DNA from: Leptotrichia sp. HSP-536
Lineage (GTDB): Bacteria; Fusobacteriota; Fusobacteriia; Fusobacteriales; Leptotrichiaceae
Direction of reading: 5' to 3'
Assembly: GCF_041199985.1 (NCBI RefSeq)
Contig: NZ_CP165647.1
Span: 806,001-870,000 of the forward strand
Length of the DNA stretch: 64,000 bases
Shown in pieces: positions 1 to 9,386 of the stretch. Within the stretch, counting starts at the first letter, position 1. Each line of letters starts with the position of its first letter. Below the pieces are notes generated by a model, which saw only the letters and a program-made list of their open reading frames with translations, did not search any database and was not told the origin of the DNA. The translations under genes were made by a program, and so were the position numbers.

Positions 1-2
1 AT

Positions 3-881
3 TTATCCAATAGAATGTCAGATTTGGCAAGAAGCTTAGAAAATGATAAGAAATTTGGTTTTTGGACAAGCGGAATATTTTCTAAAGGAAAAATTGAAAA
101 AGATGGATTTGCAAAAGGGAAAACAAATGTAAAAGGCGGACAAGTTGGTTTTGATATGAAACTTAATGAAAATGGTATTGTAGGAATATCAGCGGATTAC
201 AGCAAGGGTAAAGTAAAATTTGATAGATATAATGGGAAATCGAAAGCTGATTCGACAGGAATTTCAGTTTACGGAAGACAAAATCTTGGAAATTCTTATA
301 TTGCGGGACGTTTAGGTTTTGGGTATGCTGATACAGATGTTGAAAGAGATATAATTGCAAATTCAAATATTTTTGAGCATTCAAAAGTAAATCATAAAGA
401 TAAGTCTATTTCAGGATATTTTGAAGGTGGATACGATATAAAAAATAAAAATAGTGATTTTGTATTTACTCCTTACGCAGCACTTGGAGCTGATAACGTG
501 ACAAGAGGCAAATTTTCGGAAGAAAATACTAAGTTTGGTATGAAAGCTGACAAAAAATCTTATAACCTGCCTTATGCGACTGTTGGAGGAAGGATTGCAA
601 AAACATTTGGGAAAATAGATGTTACAGGATATGCGGGATACACTCACGGATTAAATAAAAAAGATTTAGAATTTGCTGCATCATATAATTTTTCGCCAGA
701 AGCAAAATTTACAGTAAAAGGAATCAACTATTCAAGAAATAAAATTAATGCTGGAATCGGTGTAAATGCAAAAGTTAAAGAAGGAATTAATTGGTATTCA
801 AATTATGATTTCAAACATTCAGCAGATAAATCAAAAGCTAATAATCATATGGTTACTACTGGTGTAAGATTCGAATTTTAA
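3..881 (+). CDS. Autotransporter beta-barrel domain, C-terminal part (5' end outside window)
   Basis: The reading frame is already open at the first bases, so the start of the gene lies upstream. About 290 residues are visible. They consist of alternating amphipathic beta strands with many Gly and aromatic residues and end in the strand VTTGVRFEF. A terminal Phe after an alternating aromatic strand is the usual C-terminal signature of an outer-membrane barrel recognised by BAM. The segment is typical of the type V autotransporter translocator that anchors a secreted passenger in the outer membrane; the passenger is not visible. The internal Met at 15 is not a convincing start because the frame continues upstream through it. 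No terminator was found; a dispersed repeat follows the stop. Confidence 0.85.
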   Translation, partial: LSNRMSDLARSLENDKKFGFWTSGIFSKGKIEKDGFAKGKTNVKGGQVGFDMKLNENGIVGISADYSKGKVKFDRYNGKSKADSTGISVYGRQNLGNSYIAGRLGFGYADTDVERDIIANSNIFEHSKVNHKDKSISGYFEGGYDIKNKNSDFVFTPYAALGADNVTRGKFSEENTKFGMKADKKSYNLPYATVGGRIAKTFGKIDVTGYAGYTHGLNKKDLEFAASYNFSPEAKFTVKGINYSRNKINAGIGVNAKVKEGINWYSNYDFKHSADKSKANNHMVTTGVRFEF

Positions 882-901
882 AAATCTTGATTTGTCAAAT
901 T

Positions 902-1015
902 ATACTCAAACCCATTTAAAATAGAACTATTAAAAATTATATAACTTTAGGGTTTGAGTAAAATAGTCATAGCTTTTGAGTTCGGTTTTAAGGTAGTTTT
1001 ACTATAAGTTAGATA
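902..1015 (+). repeat. Dispersed intergenic repeat, copy 1
   Basis: This element of about 110 bp begins ATACTCAAACCC and ends AGTTTTACTAT. It recurs nearly unchanged in reverse orientation at 4696-4799 and 18497-18600, and in part at 19115-19160. In this copy the first bases (ACTCAAACCC, 904-913) are perfectly complementary to GGGTTTGAGT (950-959), so a hairpin can form. It lies between the autotransporter tail and the subtilase-like gene. No coding potential was seen. Confidence 0.8.
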
Positions 1016-1058
1016 ATTTTAAAGAAATAAACAAAAGTATAGAAAGGGAATAAAAAAC

Positions 1059-3212
1059 ATGAAAAAGCTACTGATAATCTTTTTAGGTCTTTCCTCCATA
1101 ATTTTTTCTGCAAAATTAAATTATACAAATGCAAAAACAACAAAATATAAAGGGGATATTGTAAAGTATGCCAGTTATAAGCAACAGGGCTATCCAATTG
1201 TAAGTCTTCTGTACGATTCCTTGACAGGGATGTCGAACCCCGACTATTGGAAGAGAGACTTGGGATTTGACGTTGCCAACCTTAAACTTTTCAGAGCAGG
1301 AGATCCTGCAGCTGAAAGAAAAATGTACTCCCAGCATGTAGATCACGTTATCGCGATGTTTACTTCATTCGACACTGAAATGGGTGGAAACTATGTCAAA
1401 AACAACCTTGATAGCATTGCTCTTATGTCAACGATACTGCCAAGCAACACTCCTTCTGGAATTATCACAATATCGGCTTATTCTCCAGCAGGTTCAACAG
1501 GATTCATGACGTCAGGCTCAGTTTATTTCGGAGACGTCGTGAATGAGCTTGCAGGGGGATACCATCAGTCATCAAGGCTTACAGGAGTCACATCGAATAA
1601 TAACAACCTATGGATAGGCACTTTCGGAAATGACGATTCCATTGAATATCAGAACGACATGGGCGGAGACAACGTGTCGGCTGCGGCCCCTTCGCAGGAA
1701 TCCTTCTATTTTCCTATGTTCGGAGAAGAGGTGCAGAAGCTCTCAAGATCTGATTCAATCAGGGTCAAAGACTTCGTCTGCAACGGGAAGAGCAACCCCA
1801 TGAAGACATTGAGGGATGTGAGAGGGCTTGACGGACCTAGGCAAAGCAATCTTCCAGGTGGTTCTTGTTCGTACAATGATGGGAACTACGACACCAGCTA
1901 CCCCTTCTATGCTCTATACGCGAGAACACATACAGTCGTGGGCGATGGGCAAGTGTTCGCTGCAGGAAAAGCTCGTACAGGCTCATCCTTTGCTGCTCCG
2001 CGTATTTCAGCCCTTGCAAGGAAGATTATGATGAAGTTTCCAGGCATTTCATACCTCCAGGCGAAAGACATCCTGCTTACAACAGCCTCAAGAGAAAAAG
2101 AGGAACTATCTTCCTATGACGGCTGGGGAATCGCTGACCATGACAAGGCTCTTAGAGGTCCTTCCGCATTGAACGCAGGGCTTATTGAGGAGCAGAAATT
2201 TTATACAGGGATGTATGACAAAGTGTTTGATTTCAGTGGCAATGTTTATTTTTGGGCAGAGCCTTCGTCTGATTGGACTTGGAGTAATGACATTTATGGA
2301 AATCTTCCCAAGCACCCAAGTGGTGAAGTTATTCTCAACACCGTCGTAAATTCAAAGGATAAGGACGGCGACATCGTTCAAACAAGGCTGGCATTCAAAA
2401 AGGTAAAAGATCTGACTTTCAAAAGATACATACCTTCTGAAAAAAACTACTACGCCGATACGTCGGAATTTAAGCCGGGGCTTAGAAAGGCGGGAAGCAA
2501 GACTCTCACAATCAACGGAAACATCTACTACGACGGACCTACCGAAGTACTTGAAGGGAAAATAGTCTTTAACGGAAACGTTCAGAACTCAACTGTCGTA
2601 ATATATGAAGGGGCAGAAGCCGTAATAAACTCAAGAGCCTCAAAGGTTATCATCGCAGGCGGAAAGCTGAGACTAGGACCTAACGCAGTCATTGGCCAGC
2701 TTGAAGTGGATCCGTCGCTGGTCTCAGACCTTGTCTTTTCACTTGAAGGGATTCCAAGAATAGAGACGCTTGTGTCTTCGCAGAAGATGATTGACAACAT
2801 AAGACGTGCAGTTCAAGGCAAGGATATAGTAATTTCAGCTGAAAAAGTTGTCAAGGACTTCAAGATTCCTGATGTCAATGTGAACATTCACAAGTATCAG
2901 GATCTTAAAAGAGAATACTTCATGTCAGGATATGCAGACCATATTAAGAAGACAGAGACTTACGATAATATTCTTCCCAAGCTTGTCAGAAGATACCGTC
3001 CATTGTCAAAAGCTCCAAAGGAGATGCTTGAAACAGTTCCTGGATACTCTAACGGAACTTTCAGGCTCGATGCCTACCAAATGGCGGAAAACCAGGAGTT
3101 CACAAGATACACTAACCCGCTTTTTGTCAACGATTCATTCAAGATACCGCACTCGTCATGGGAATGGACTAACTTCTACGCAGCAAGAAGAGCTGCTGGT
3201 TTAGAAAATTAG
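1059..3212 (+). CDS. Secreted subtilase-like (S8) protein, catalytic triad incomplete
   Basis: The 717-residue protein starts with a clear signal peptide (MKKLLIIFLGLSSIIFSA). Around residues 305-345 it has the subtilisin serine-box pattern (TGSSFAAPRISALARKI) followed by the usual helix (FPGISYLQAKDILLTTA). The N-terminal half lacks a recognisable Asp box or HGTHVAG-type His box, so only the Ser part of an S8 domain is evident. After residue 400 comes a beta-rich stalk-like region of about 300 residues, with no C-terminal barrel. Third codon positions are much richer in G and C than in neighbouring genes, except in the first 40 codons. That suggests transfer or a chimeric 5' end. It may be an inactive or highly divergent protease. 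The RBS is AGAAAGG, ahead of the ATG at 1059. Confidence 0.7.
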   Translation: MKKLLIIFLGLSSIIFSAKLNYTNAKTTKYKGDIVKYASYKQQGYPIVSLLYDSLTGMSNPDYWKRDLGFDVANLKLFRAGDPAAERKMYSQHVDHVIAMFTSFDTEMGGNYVKNNLDSIALMSTILPSNTPSGIITISAYSPAGSTGFMTSGSVYFGDVVNELAGGYHQSSRLTGVTSNNNNLWIGTFGNDDSIEYQNDMGGDNVSAAAPSQESFYFPMFGEEVQKLSRSDSIRVKDFVCNGKSNPMKTLRDVRGLDGPRQSNLPGGSCSYNDGNYDTSYPFYALYARTHTVVGDGQVFAAGKARTGSSFAAPRISALARKIMMKFPGISYLQAKDILLTTASREKEELSSYDGWGIADHDKALRGPSALNAGLIEEQKFYTGMYDKVFDFSGNVYFWAEPSSDWTWSNDIYGNLPKHPSGEVILNTVVNSKDKDGDIVQTRLAFKKVKDLTFKRYIPSEKNYYADTSEFKPGLRKAGSKTLTINGNIYYDGPTEVLEGKIVFNGNVQNSTVVIYEGAEAVINSRASKVIIAGGKLRLGPNAVIGQLEVDPSLVSDLVFSLEGIPRIETLVSSQKMIDNIRRAVQGKDIVISAEKVVKDFKIPDVNVNIHKYQDLKREYFMSGYADHIKKTETYDNILPKLVRRYRPLSKAPKEMLETVPGYSNGTFRLDAYQMAENQEFTRYTNPLFVNDSFKIPHSSWEWTNFYAARRAAGLEN

Positions 3213-3525
3213 ATAATTTTACTTTTGTCAGCACGAAAAACGTATGAATATTTTAAAAATACATAATAAATGTTATAAAATAATGGCTAACATCGGTAAT
3301 TATAAAAATATATTAAATATTGTTATATATAAAACATAAAAATTGATATAATAAAATCTATCAAATAAAAAGAAAATCATTCAATATGAATAAAATTTTA
3401 GATAATAAACTTATTATAGATAATGCAGTTATCAATGATTTTTTTAATAATTTATAAATGTTTGAGATAACTAGAATATAAAAAAGATAATGAAATTAAA
3501 AAAGATGAAAAAAAGTAATAGAAGA
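3213..3525. other. Intergenic, no convincing gene
   Basis: AT-rich. A 23-codon ATG frame (about 3386-3457) has no good ribosome-binding site and no recognisable features, so it is not called. The last 70 bases are A-rich and run into the terminator at 3526. They loosely resemble the 3' end and terminator of the 3615-4142 gene, so a decayed duplicate of that gene end is possible. Confidence 0.5.
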
Positions 3526-3546
3526 GCAGCCGAAAGGCTGTTTTTT
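3526..3546 (+). terminator. Rho-independent terminator
   Basis: A GCAGCC-GAAA-GGCTGT stem-loop with a GNRA-like tetraloop is followed by TTTTTT. It lies between the subtilase-like gene and the hypothetical gene at 3615. Confidence 0.75.
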
Positions 3547-3614
3547 GGTTAAGATAGCTATATTTACTTTTTGACTTTAATATTCTAAGCAAAGTTTGCT
3601 TCAAATGGACAAAC

Positions 3615-4142
3615 TTGAAATACGATAAATTGGAAAAAGGCAAGATTTATGCTCTTCCAATTGAAAATGATGATATTTATTTCGAAGTATTAGAAGTCAT
3701 AAATGTAACTAAACTTACTGTAAAGGCTGTTCTTTACAACTGGAACAAAAAAGGCGGAGAGTATCCTTTTGCGAATTATTTGACCATCAAAAAGACGGCA
3801 AAAGATGGAGTTAAAATTACAATAACTGATTCTAAAATTTTAGAAAAGAAAGAACTGGCTCAAGCGCCGCAAGTTTATTGTGATGCAGTTTCGGAAAGAA
3901 TGGGATATGGAAAAGTAAAGTCTAAAAATTCATCTGAAACGGCCTTAATTGAAAATTACGGAATTGCTTCTGAAAAAGGAGAAGACGTGAAAATTAAAAA
4001 TATGGCTGTTGATAAGAAAACGGGTGAAACAAAACTTTTAATGGAATTTGATGAAAAGAAAAAACAAAAAAAATTATTTAAGCATTTATTTGAAAATTCT
4101 AAATATAGAAAGCCAGAAAAAAAGCAAAAAAAAGATAAATAA
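3615..4142 (+). CDS. Hypothetical protein with Lys-rich tail
   Basis: The 175-residue open frame has no signal peptide. The N-terminal 70 residues look like a small beta domain (EKGKIYALPIENDDIYFEVL), and the last 30 residues are Lys-rich. I do not recognise the family. The start is uncertain: the only start codon near the 5' end is TTG at 3615, there is no good RBS, and an ATG at 3605 opens a different frame that stops after seven codons. A single-base change there could have displaced the true start, so the 5' end may be damaged. The gene lies between two similar terminator hairpins. Confidence 0.55.
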   Translation: MKYDKLEKGKIYALPIENDDIYFEVLEVINVTKLTVKAVLYNWNKKGGEYPFANYLTIKKTAKDGVKITITDSKILEKKELAQAPQVYCDAVSERMGYGKVKSKNSSETALIENYGIASEKGEDVKIKNMAVDKKTGETKLLMEFDEKKKQKKLFKHLFENSKYRKPEKKQKKDK

Positions 4143-4147
4143 AAAAA

Positions 4148-4173
4148 GAACGACCAAAAGGCTGTTTTTTTAT
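4148..4173 (+). terminator. Probable Rho-independent terminator
   Basis: AACGACC-AAAA-GGCTGTT followed by a T run, with one mismatch and one G-T pair in the stem. It resembles the terminator at 3526-3546. Confidence 0.5.
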
Positions 4174-4418
4174 AAATATAAAGAACTTTTAACATAATTT
4201 CATTTTAAAAATTATGTTATTTTTGATTTTTTTATTGAATTTATGGTTTGTTATAATGAAAATTGTTAAATATGTAATATAATTCATAAAAAAATAATTG
4301 AAAAATATTTTAATTAAAAAATTTAAATTAATTGTAATTTTTATTTCATTTGAAAAAGTTTAATTGTTATCAATCAATATTTTATCAAAAATAAAAAAAC
4401 AGGAAAAATCCTGTTAAT

Positions 4419-4655
4419 TTATTGAATTACTCTGTAATAATGATCAACTTTACACCAATCTCTATCCTGAATATCTTTTGTACAAGTTAATTTAGCTCTA
4501 TAACCAGTTCCTTGTAATTCGTCATGAATATCTTCCAATCTTCTATATCCCAAAACAAGATACTTAGCTTCAGCAGTTGTTCTTGTTATTCCATTTAATA
4601 CAGAGCAGCTTTGCATTGTTCCTAATACTGATAATAAGATTAATAATTTTTTCAT
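4419..4655 (-). CDS. Small putative lipoprotein, paralogue 1
   Basis: The 78-residue protein has a short hydrophobic N-terminus (MKKLLILLSVLGTMQSC) ending in a plausible lipobox Cys. The mature part holds a Cys pair (LTCTKDIQDRDWCK). The ATG at 4655 is chosen over an upstream GTG because AGGAG lies eight bases before it. The neighbour at 4878-5108 is a clear paralogue sharing LLSVLG, QSC, LGYR, ELxGTGY and CTKDxQxRxWCK. The two conserved Cys of the mature part probably form a disulfide. The function is unknown; a surface or periplasmic location is inferred from the lipobox. Confidence 0.7.
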   Translation of the reverse strand: MKKLLILLSVLGTMQSCSVLNGITRTTAEAKYLVLGYRRLEDIHDELQGTGYRAKLTCTKDIQDRDWCKVDHYYRVIQ

Positions 4656-4695
4656 TTGTATCACTCCTTAATTTATTATATTTAGTTTTGTAGTT

Positions 4696-4799
4696 ATAGT
4701 AAAACTGCTTTAAAGTTGAACTCAAAAGCTATAACTCTTTTACTCAAACCCTAAATTTATATAATTTTCAATAGTTCTTTTTTAAATAGGCTCGAATAT
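4696..4799 (-). repeat. Dispersed intergenic repeat, copy 2
   Basis: Reverse-orientation copy of the element at 902-1015, with high identity over its whole length (shared cores include ATTATATAA, TTTAGGGTTTGAGTAAAA and TAGCTTTTGAGTT). It lies between the two small lipoprotein genes, directly upstream of the one at 4419-4655, where it could contribute to its 5' region. Confidence 0.8.
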
Positions 4800-4877
4800 A
4801 TATAAAATATTTTTAAAAATATTTAATAATTTTGTCATGATTTTAAATTAACATTTTTAATTCAAATGTGTTAATAT

Positions 4878-5108
4878 TTAACGTTTTTTATCATATTTCT
4901 CAGCTTTACACCATTCTCTGCCTTGAGAATCTTTAGTACAATTTAAATCAGCATCATAACCAGTCCCTTTTAATTCTTCTTCAAAAGCTTCTCTTTTTCT
5001 ATATCCTAACCCAAGGATTTCTCCTGCTGGCAGTATTCTTAATCTATTAGTCGAATTACAGCTTTGCACTATTCCCAACACTGATAGTAACATTAAAAAT
5101 TTTTTCAT
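4878..5108 (-). CDS. Small putative lipoprotein, paralogue 2
   Basis: The 76-residue protein has an N-terminus MKKFLMLLSVLGIVQSC with a good lipobox (VQSC). The mature part repeats the LGYRKREAFEEELKGTGY and CTKDSQGREWCK pattern of the paralogue at 4419-4655. AAGGAG precedes the ATG at a normal distance. The two genes look like a tandem duplication separated by a dispersed repeat. The mature protein is about 60 residues with two Cys. The function is unknown. Confidence 0.7.
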   Translation of the reverse strand: MKKFLMLLSVLGIVQSCNSTNRLRILPAGEILGLGYRKREAFEEELKGTGYDADLNCTKDSQGREWCKAEKYDKKR

Positions 5109-5115
5109 TTCTATA

Positions 5116-5674
5116 GCTCCTTGTTTTGTTATATTTAAATTATGCTTAATTTACAAAACTTGACAAAATTTATAAATACTTTAAATAAAAATATTTAAGC
5201 AATAACCTTTATCTTTTATAAAATATTATTACAAATATTTATTAAACACTATTATTATTTTCTGTAATATTTATCAATTAAATTCTATTTTTTAATTAAC
5301 ATAATTTAATTTATGTATTTTTGTAAAGCAATTGTAACATATGAATATTAAATTGTCAATATTTTTTAATAGATATAGTAAAAAAAATATATATATAAAA
5401 GATAATTTCAATTTTTAATTTTAATGTGATAATATTTAACGGATTTTATATACTCGATTATGTAACTATTATAGCATAGTTATTCATATTTTTTATTAAA
5501 ACAAAAAAAAAAAAATTAAATTTAAATAAATCTATGATTACTGTATTTATAGTAGCAACTAAATCAATTTTTTTAAATTCTTTAAAACTTTACATAATTA
5601 TTATAAAACTTAATGTATAATATTTATTACATAAAATAAAACTTATAAAAAATAAAATATTTTAAACAAAGGTA
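5116..5674. other. AT-rich intergenic region with possible relic of a third lipoprotein copy
   Basis: No intact gene. Bases around 5410-5450 (GTGATAATATTTAACG..TTTTATA) resemble the 3' flank and end of the lipoprotein gene at about 4863-4890 (GTGTTAATATTTAACG..TTTTAT). This suggests a third tandem copy whose body has been lost. The remainder is very A/T-rich, with poly-A tracts. Confidence 0.4.
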
Positions 5675-5703
5675 TTGACAAAATTTATTTTATATATTAT
5701 AAT
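5675..5703 (+). promoter_or_regulatory. Sigma-70 type promoter of the BamA-like gene
   Basis: Perfect TTGACA (5675-5680), a 17-base spacer and perfect TATAAT (5698-5703). The start codon follows 70 bases downstream, preceded by AAAAGGAG. Confidence 0.8.
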
Positions 5704-5773
5704 TTTTTAATAAAAATACAGAAATAAAATTATGTTATCTGTAATAGGATATTAAAATTGAAAAGGAGAAAAA

Positions 5774-7641
5774 ATGTTAAAACATAAAATTTTTTCATTT
5801 ATTATTGCTGCAACATTAATAACATCTATAAATAATTTAACTTGGGCTGACAATGAACAGCATATTGCTGAAACTGATGATGAAGTGCTGGTTAAAGAAA
5901 AGGAAGAAGAAAGAGAAGATGAGGATTCAGAAAATTTGTTCTACATATCAAATGTGGACATTGAAGGTATGAAGACATTTGATAAGAAATATTTTTTAGA
6001 AAATTTACCAATTAAGGCTGGAGACAATGCTTCGTCAAAGAAAATAATCGAAGGGGCAAAAAAATATTTGAAACGAGATTTTGCAAGTGTAAATCTAGCC
6101 CAAACATACTCTTATAATAGCATCTCAGTACTCTATAAAGTTAAAGAAAATCCAATTGTAAGAAGTATTAATCTTAAAGGAAATACACTTTATATAACAG
6201 AGGAGCTTATAAAAGCATCAGGAATAAAGATAGGAGAAATTCTTAATGGAAATTTATTATATCCCTATGATAACGGAATTATTAATTTGTATGTTAAAGA
6301 TGGATATCTTGGAGCAAGAATTGAATCTATAAATGTTTCAGATGAAGGAGATATAAATATTGAATTGACAGAAGGAGTTGTTGATTCTGTTGAATTTACA
6401 AATATGAAATATCGAAATAATGATAAAATACCATCATCATTAAAAACAAAACCTTATATATTTGAAAGATCTCAAGCAATAAAACCAGGACAAATTTTTC
6501 AAAAAGAAAATATCGAAGCTACAATAAAAAGCCTTTATAGAACGGGTATATTTGATAGAGTGGAACCGTTTATTGAAGACAAAGAAGACGATCCAAATGC
6601 AAGAATTGTAAAATTTCATGTTGAAGAACGCCAAACGGTTAGTCAAAAGATAGATATTGGTTATGTAGCTGAATTGGGAATACATAAAAGTTTTAGACTT
6701 TCAGATTCAAACTTTTTAGGTAAAGGACAAAATGCTTCTATTGAATATTTCGATACAACTAAAGGAAATAAGAATTTTACAATTAATTGGTATGAACCTT
6801 GGCTAAGAGGAACGGATCACGTTGGTTTATTTGGATCAGTATATTGGGAACAGTCTGTCGATATTGCAGCAAAATCTGATGAAGTAAAAAAAGCTAAGAC
6901 AATTGGAACTTTTTGGACAATTAGCAAATCATTAGATAAATTAGATAAAGATATTGACATAAGCCTTAGTACAAGTTTTAGAAATATTAAAGAATTATTT
7001 GCAAATAAAAAAGTAAATGACAAATATAAATTATTTCAGATAAATCCTAGATTAATCTATGATAAAAGAAATGATAAAATTAATCCAACAAAAGGAATCT
7101 ATGCAGAAATATCATACAAAAAAGGAAAACTTGTAAATGATCCTAGAAAATTTGATAATTTTGAAATAGATTTAAAGGCATATCATCCGACATTTTTGGA
7201 GATAAAAATATAATGGCGTATAAAGCAAAATGGGGAACTACAGGAAAGGAAACTCCTGAATGGGAAAAATTTAGTGTTGGTGGTTATAGAACGATTCGTG
7301 GTTATGACTTTGGTGCATTTGATGGATATGACCAATTTTTTGCAACCATTCAAAATAGAACAAAAATAAATAATATCATAGAACTCATTGCATTTTTTGA
7401 TATAGGAAATGCTTGGCAACACGAAGAAAAAGATCCTGTTACAGGCAAAAAAATATACAGACCAAATAGAAAAGATGCACATAACTTTAAGAATCTTAAA
7501 AAAAGCTATGGAATTGGAGCAGGATTTAATACACCATTTGGATTATTAAAATTTGAATATGGATGGCCGTTGGATCCTGAGAAAAAAGGTGAAAAAGTAG
7601 GTAATGGTAAATTTTATCTTAATTTAGATTATTCATTTTAA
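5774..7641 (+). pseudogene. BamA/Omp85-family outer-membrane protein, one frameshift
   Basis: The gene is read in two frames, 5774-7213 and 7213-7641; joined, they give about 620 residues. It has a signal peptide (to about WAD, residue 26), a short acidic linker and about three POTRA-like domains (YISNVDIEGMKTFD, VRSINLKGNTLYI and a third before VEERQT). An Omp85 barrel with the loop-6 motif IRGYDFG then ends in LDYSF. Adding one T to the TTTTT run near 7193-7197 restores a continuous reading FxGDKNIMAYKAKWG. The break could be a sequence error, slippage or a real mutation. Omp85 proteins fold or export outer-membrane proteins. With only about three POTRA-like domains it may be a paralogue rather than the main BamA. 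Confidence 0.75.
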
Positions 7642-7771
7642 CAAAAGATAGCAAGAAGTCTCCGGCTTCTACAAGCGGGAGATGAATTGATTTTTTTATA
7701 AAAAAATTGAAAAAAGGATATATTTATGATATAATTTATTCAGTAAAATAATATAGAAGTAGTTAATAATA

Positions 7772-8167
7772 ATATCATATAATAGTAATTATCATTCAGT
7801 ATTTGATATAAATTATCATATGATTTTTTGTATAAAATATCGAAGAGAAGTCATTAATGATGAAATTTCTAATAGATTGAAAGAGATTTTTGAAAAAATA
7901 TGTCCGAAGTATAACATTGTTCTTAAAGAGTGGGAACATGATGCTGATCATATTCATATGTTGATTAATGCTATGCCTAATACTGAACTTTCTAAGTTTG
8001 TAAATGCTTACAAAAGTGCTTCCAGCAGGTTGATAAAAAAGAATTTCCTGAAATAAGGAGAAGATTGTGGAAAGAATATTTTTGGAGCAGAAGTTACTTA
8101 GTTGTAAGTGTTGGAGGCGCCGTCAGAGATAATTAAAAAATATATTCAGAATCAAAAGGAGGTGTAA
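7772..8167 (+). pseudogene. tnpA: tnpA, IS200/IS605 HUH transposase, inactivated
   Basis: It encodes the Y1-type single-strand transposase fold with the HUH motif DHIHML. Compared with copy 2, the start codon is ATA instead of ATG (7772). One A is missing from the A run near 8035-8040, giving a stop after LIKKNFLK. Further on, in both copies, the frame breaks after SVGG/SVGV, so the C-terminal helix carrying the expected catalytic Tyr (IIKKYIQNQKEV) is out of frame. With three lesions, the gene is not functional. Confidence 0.85.
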
Positions 8168-8171
8168 TTTC

Positions 8172-9268
8172 ATGAAATATAATTTAGCATTCAAATACAG
8201 AATTTATCCAAATAAGGAGCAAGAATTATTCATAAACAAGACTTTCGGATGTGTTCGTTCTGTTTACAATACGATTTTGTATGCTGCAAATAAATTTTAT
8301 GAAGAAACTGGAAAAAATAAAATAATTACACCTGCCAGTTTGAAGAGTGAAAATCAATTTTTGAAAGAAGTGGACAGTCTGGCACTTTCAAATGCTCAAT
8401 TGAATGTAAGACGATCGTTTACGAATTTCTTTCAGAAGAGAGCGAAGTTTCCGAGGTTCAAATCTAAAAAGACTAGTGTTAAAAGTTATACGACAAATTG
8501 TGTGAACAATTCGATACGAATTGAGGAAAACAAATATTTGGTTTTGCCAAAATTGAAAAAAATTAAATTAAAATATCATAGAGAAATACCGAAGGATTAC
8601 AGGATAAAGTCAGTAACATTGACAAACAGTAATGGAAATTACTATGTTTCTGTCTTGACGGAATTTGAAAAAGAAATTCAAAAAATGCCAAGTAGTGATA
8701 AAGTAATTGGCCTTGATTTTTCAATGTCTGAATTATTTGTCAGTTCTGAAAACCAAAGGGCTGATTATCCAAGATATTTTAGGATGTTAGAAGAAAAATT
8801 AAAGAAATTACAGAAATCATTGTCAAGGAAAGTAAAATTTTCTAAAAATTGGTATAAGCAAAAAGCGAAAATATCAAAATTACATGAGCATATTAAAAAT
8901 TGTCGAAGAGATTTTTGCATAAGTTATCGAAAAAATTGGCCAAAGAACATAATGCTGTGATTGTCGAGGATTTGAATATGGAAGGGATGAGCCAGGCATT
9001 AAATTTTGGGAAAAGTGTAGGAGATAATGGATGGGGAATGTTTTTGAGGATGCTTGAGTATAAGTTGATGTTTTTAGGAAAGCAATTTTTAAAAATAGAT
9101 AAGTGGTTTCCGTCGTCGAAAACTTGCAGTAAATGTGGAAATGTTAAAGAGGAGCTGAAATTATCAGAAAGAAGCTATAAATGTGAGTTCTGTGGAATTG
9201 AGATTGATAGAGATTACAATGCGGCACTGAATATAAAAAACATTGGAAAAGAGATGTTGAAATATTAG
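8172..9268 (+). pseudogene. tnpB: tnpB, RNA-guided nuclease-like protein, one frameshift
   Basis: About 365 residues when joined across a one-base break. The N-terminal helix-turn region (YRIYPNKEQE) is followed by RuvC-I Asp (VIGLDFSMS), RuvC-II Glu (AVIVEDLNMEGM), a CSKCG..CEFCG zinc ribbon and RuvC-III Asp (DRDYNAALNI). All catalytic residues are present. The frame breaks at GATTTTTGCAT (about 8910); one extra T restores RRDFLHKLSKKLAKEH. If the break is a sequence error, this copy would encode an intact TnpB. The ATG at 8172 is preceded by AAAGGAGGTG. Confidence 0.85.
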
Positions 9269-9379
9269 GAAATAAAAAGGCAGGGCAGGAACTGCCCGAA
9301 GAGCTTGGTAAATATATTTGGCTAACAAAAGAAGATACTTCCCAAGAAGCTCCTGCTTCTAAAAGCGGGAGTAGTTCAC
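9230..9379 (+). ncRNA. Candidate omega RNA (reRNA) at the tnpB 3' end and IS right end
   Basis: TnpB guides are known to derive from the tnpB 3' end and the element's right end. Here the segment contains a GGCAG-GAA-CTGCC hairpin (about 9282-9295) and the right-end hairpin (about 9345-9372). Both are preserved in copy 2 and in the 43397 remnant, which lost most of tnpB. The limits are inferred. The guide would be the sequence just past 9379. Confidence 0.4.
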
Positions 9380-9386
9380 CGGTATA

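Larger units (their letters stand above)
7643..9379 (+). mobile_element. IS200/IS605-family element, copy 1 (tnpA decayed, tnpB frameshifted)
   Basis: The element has left-end and right-end hairpins (CTCCGGCTTCTACAAGCGGGAG near 7660, and the GCTTCTAAAAGCGGGAG type near 9355). It lacks terminal inverted repeats and carries tnpA then tnpB. The left end abuts TTTTAAC, which includes the TAA stop of the BamA-like gene; copy 2 and the remnant at 43397 have the same flank. Both genes are damaged. It is nearly identical to the inverted copy at 11845-13430. The ends are inferred by comparing the three copies. Confidence 0.85.

Noticed and set aside
3386..3457. 23-codon ATG frame after the subtilase-like gene
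   Set aside because: Weak RBS, no recognisable composition, no second copy.
8172..9268. Cas12-type effector
   Set aside because: The length and the adjoining tnpA with IS200/IS605 ends identify TnpB; it is not linked to the CRISPR array.
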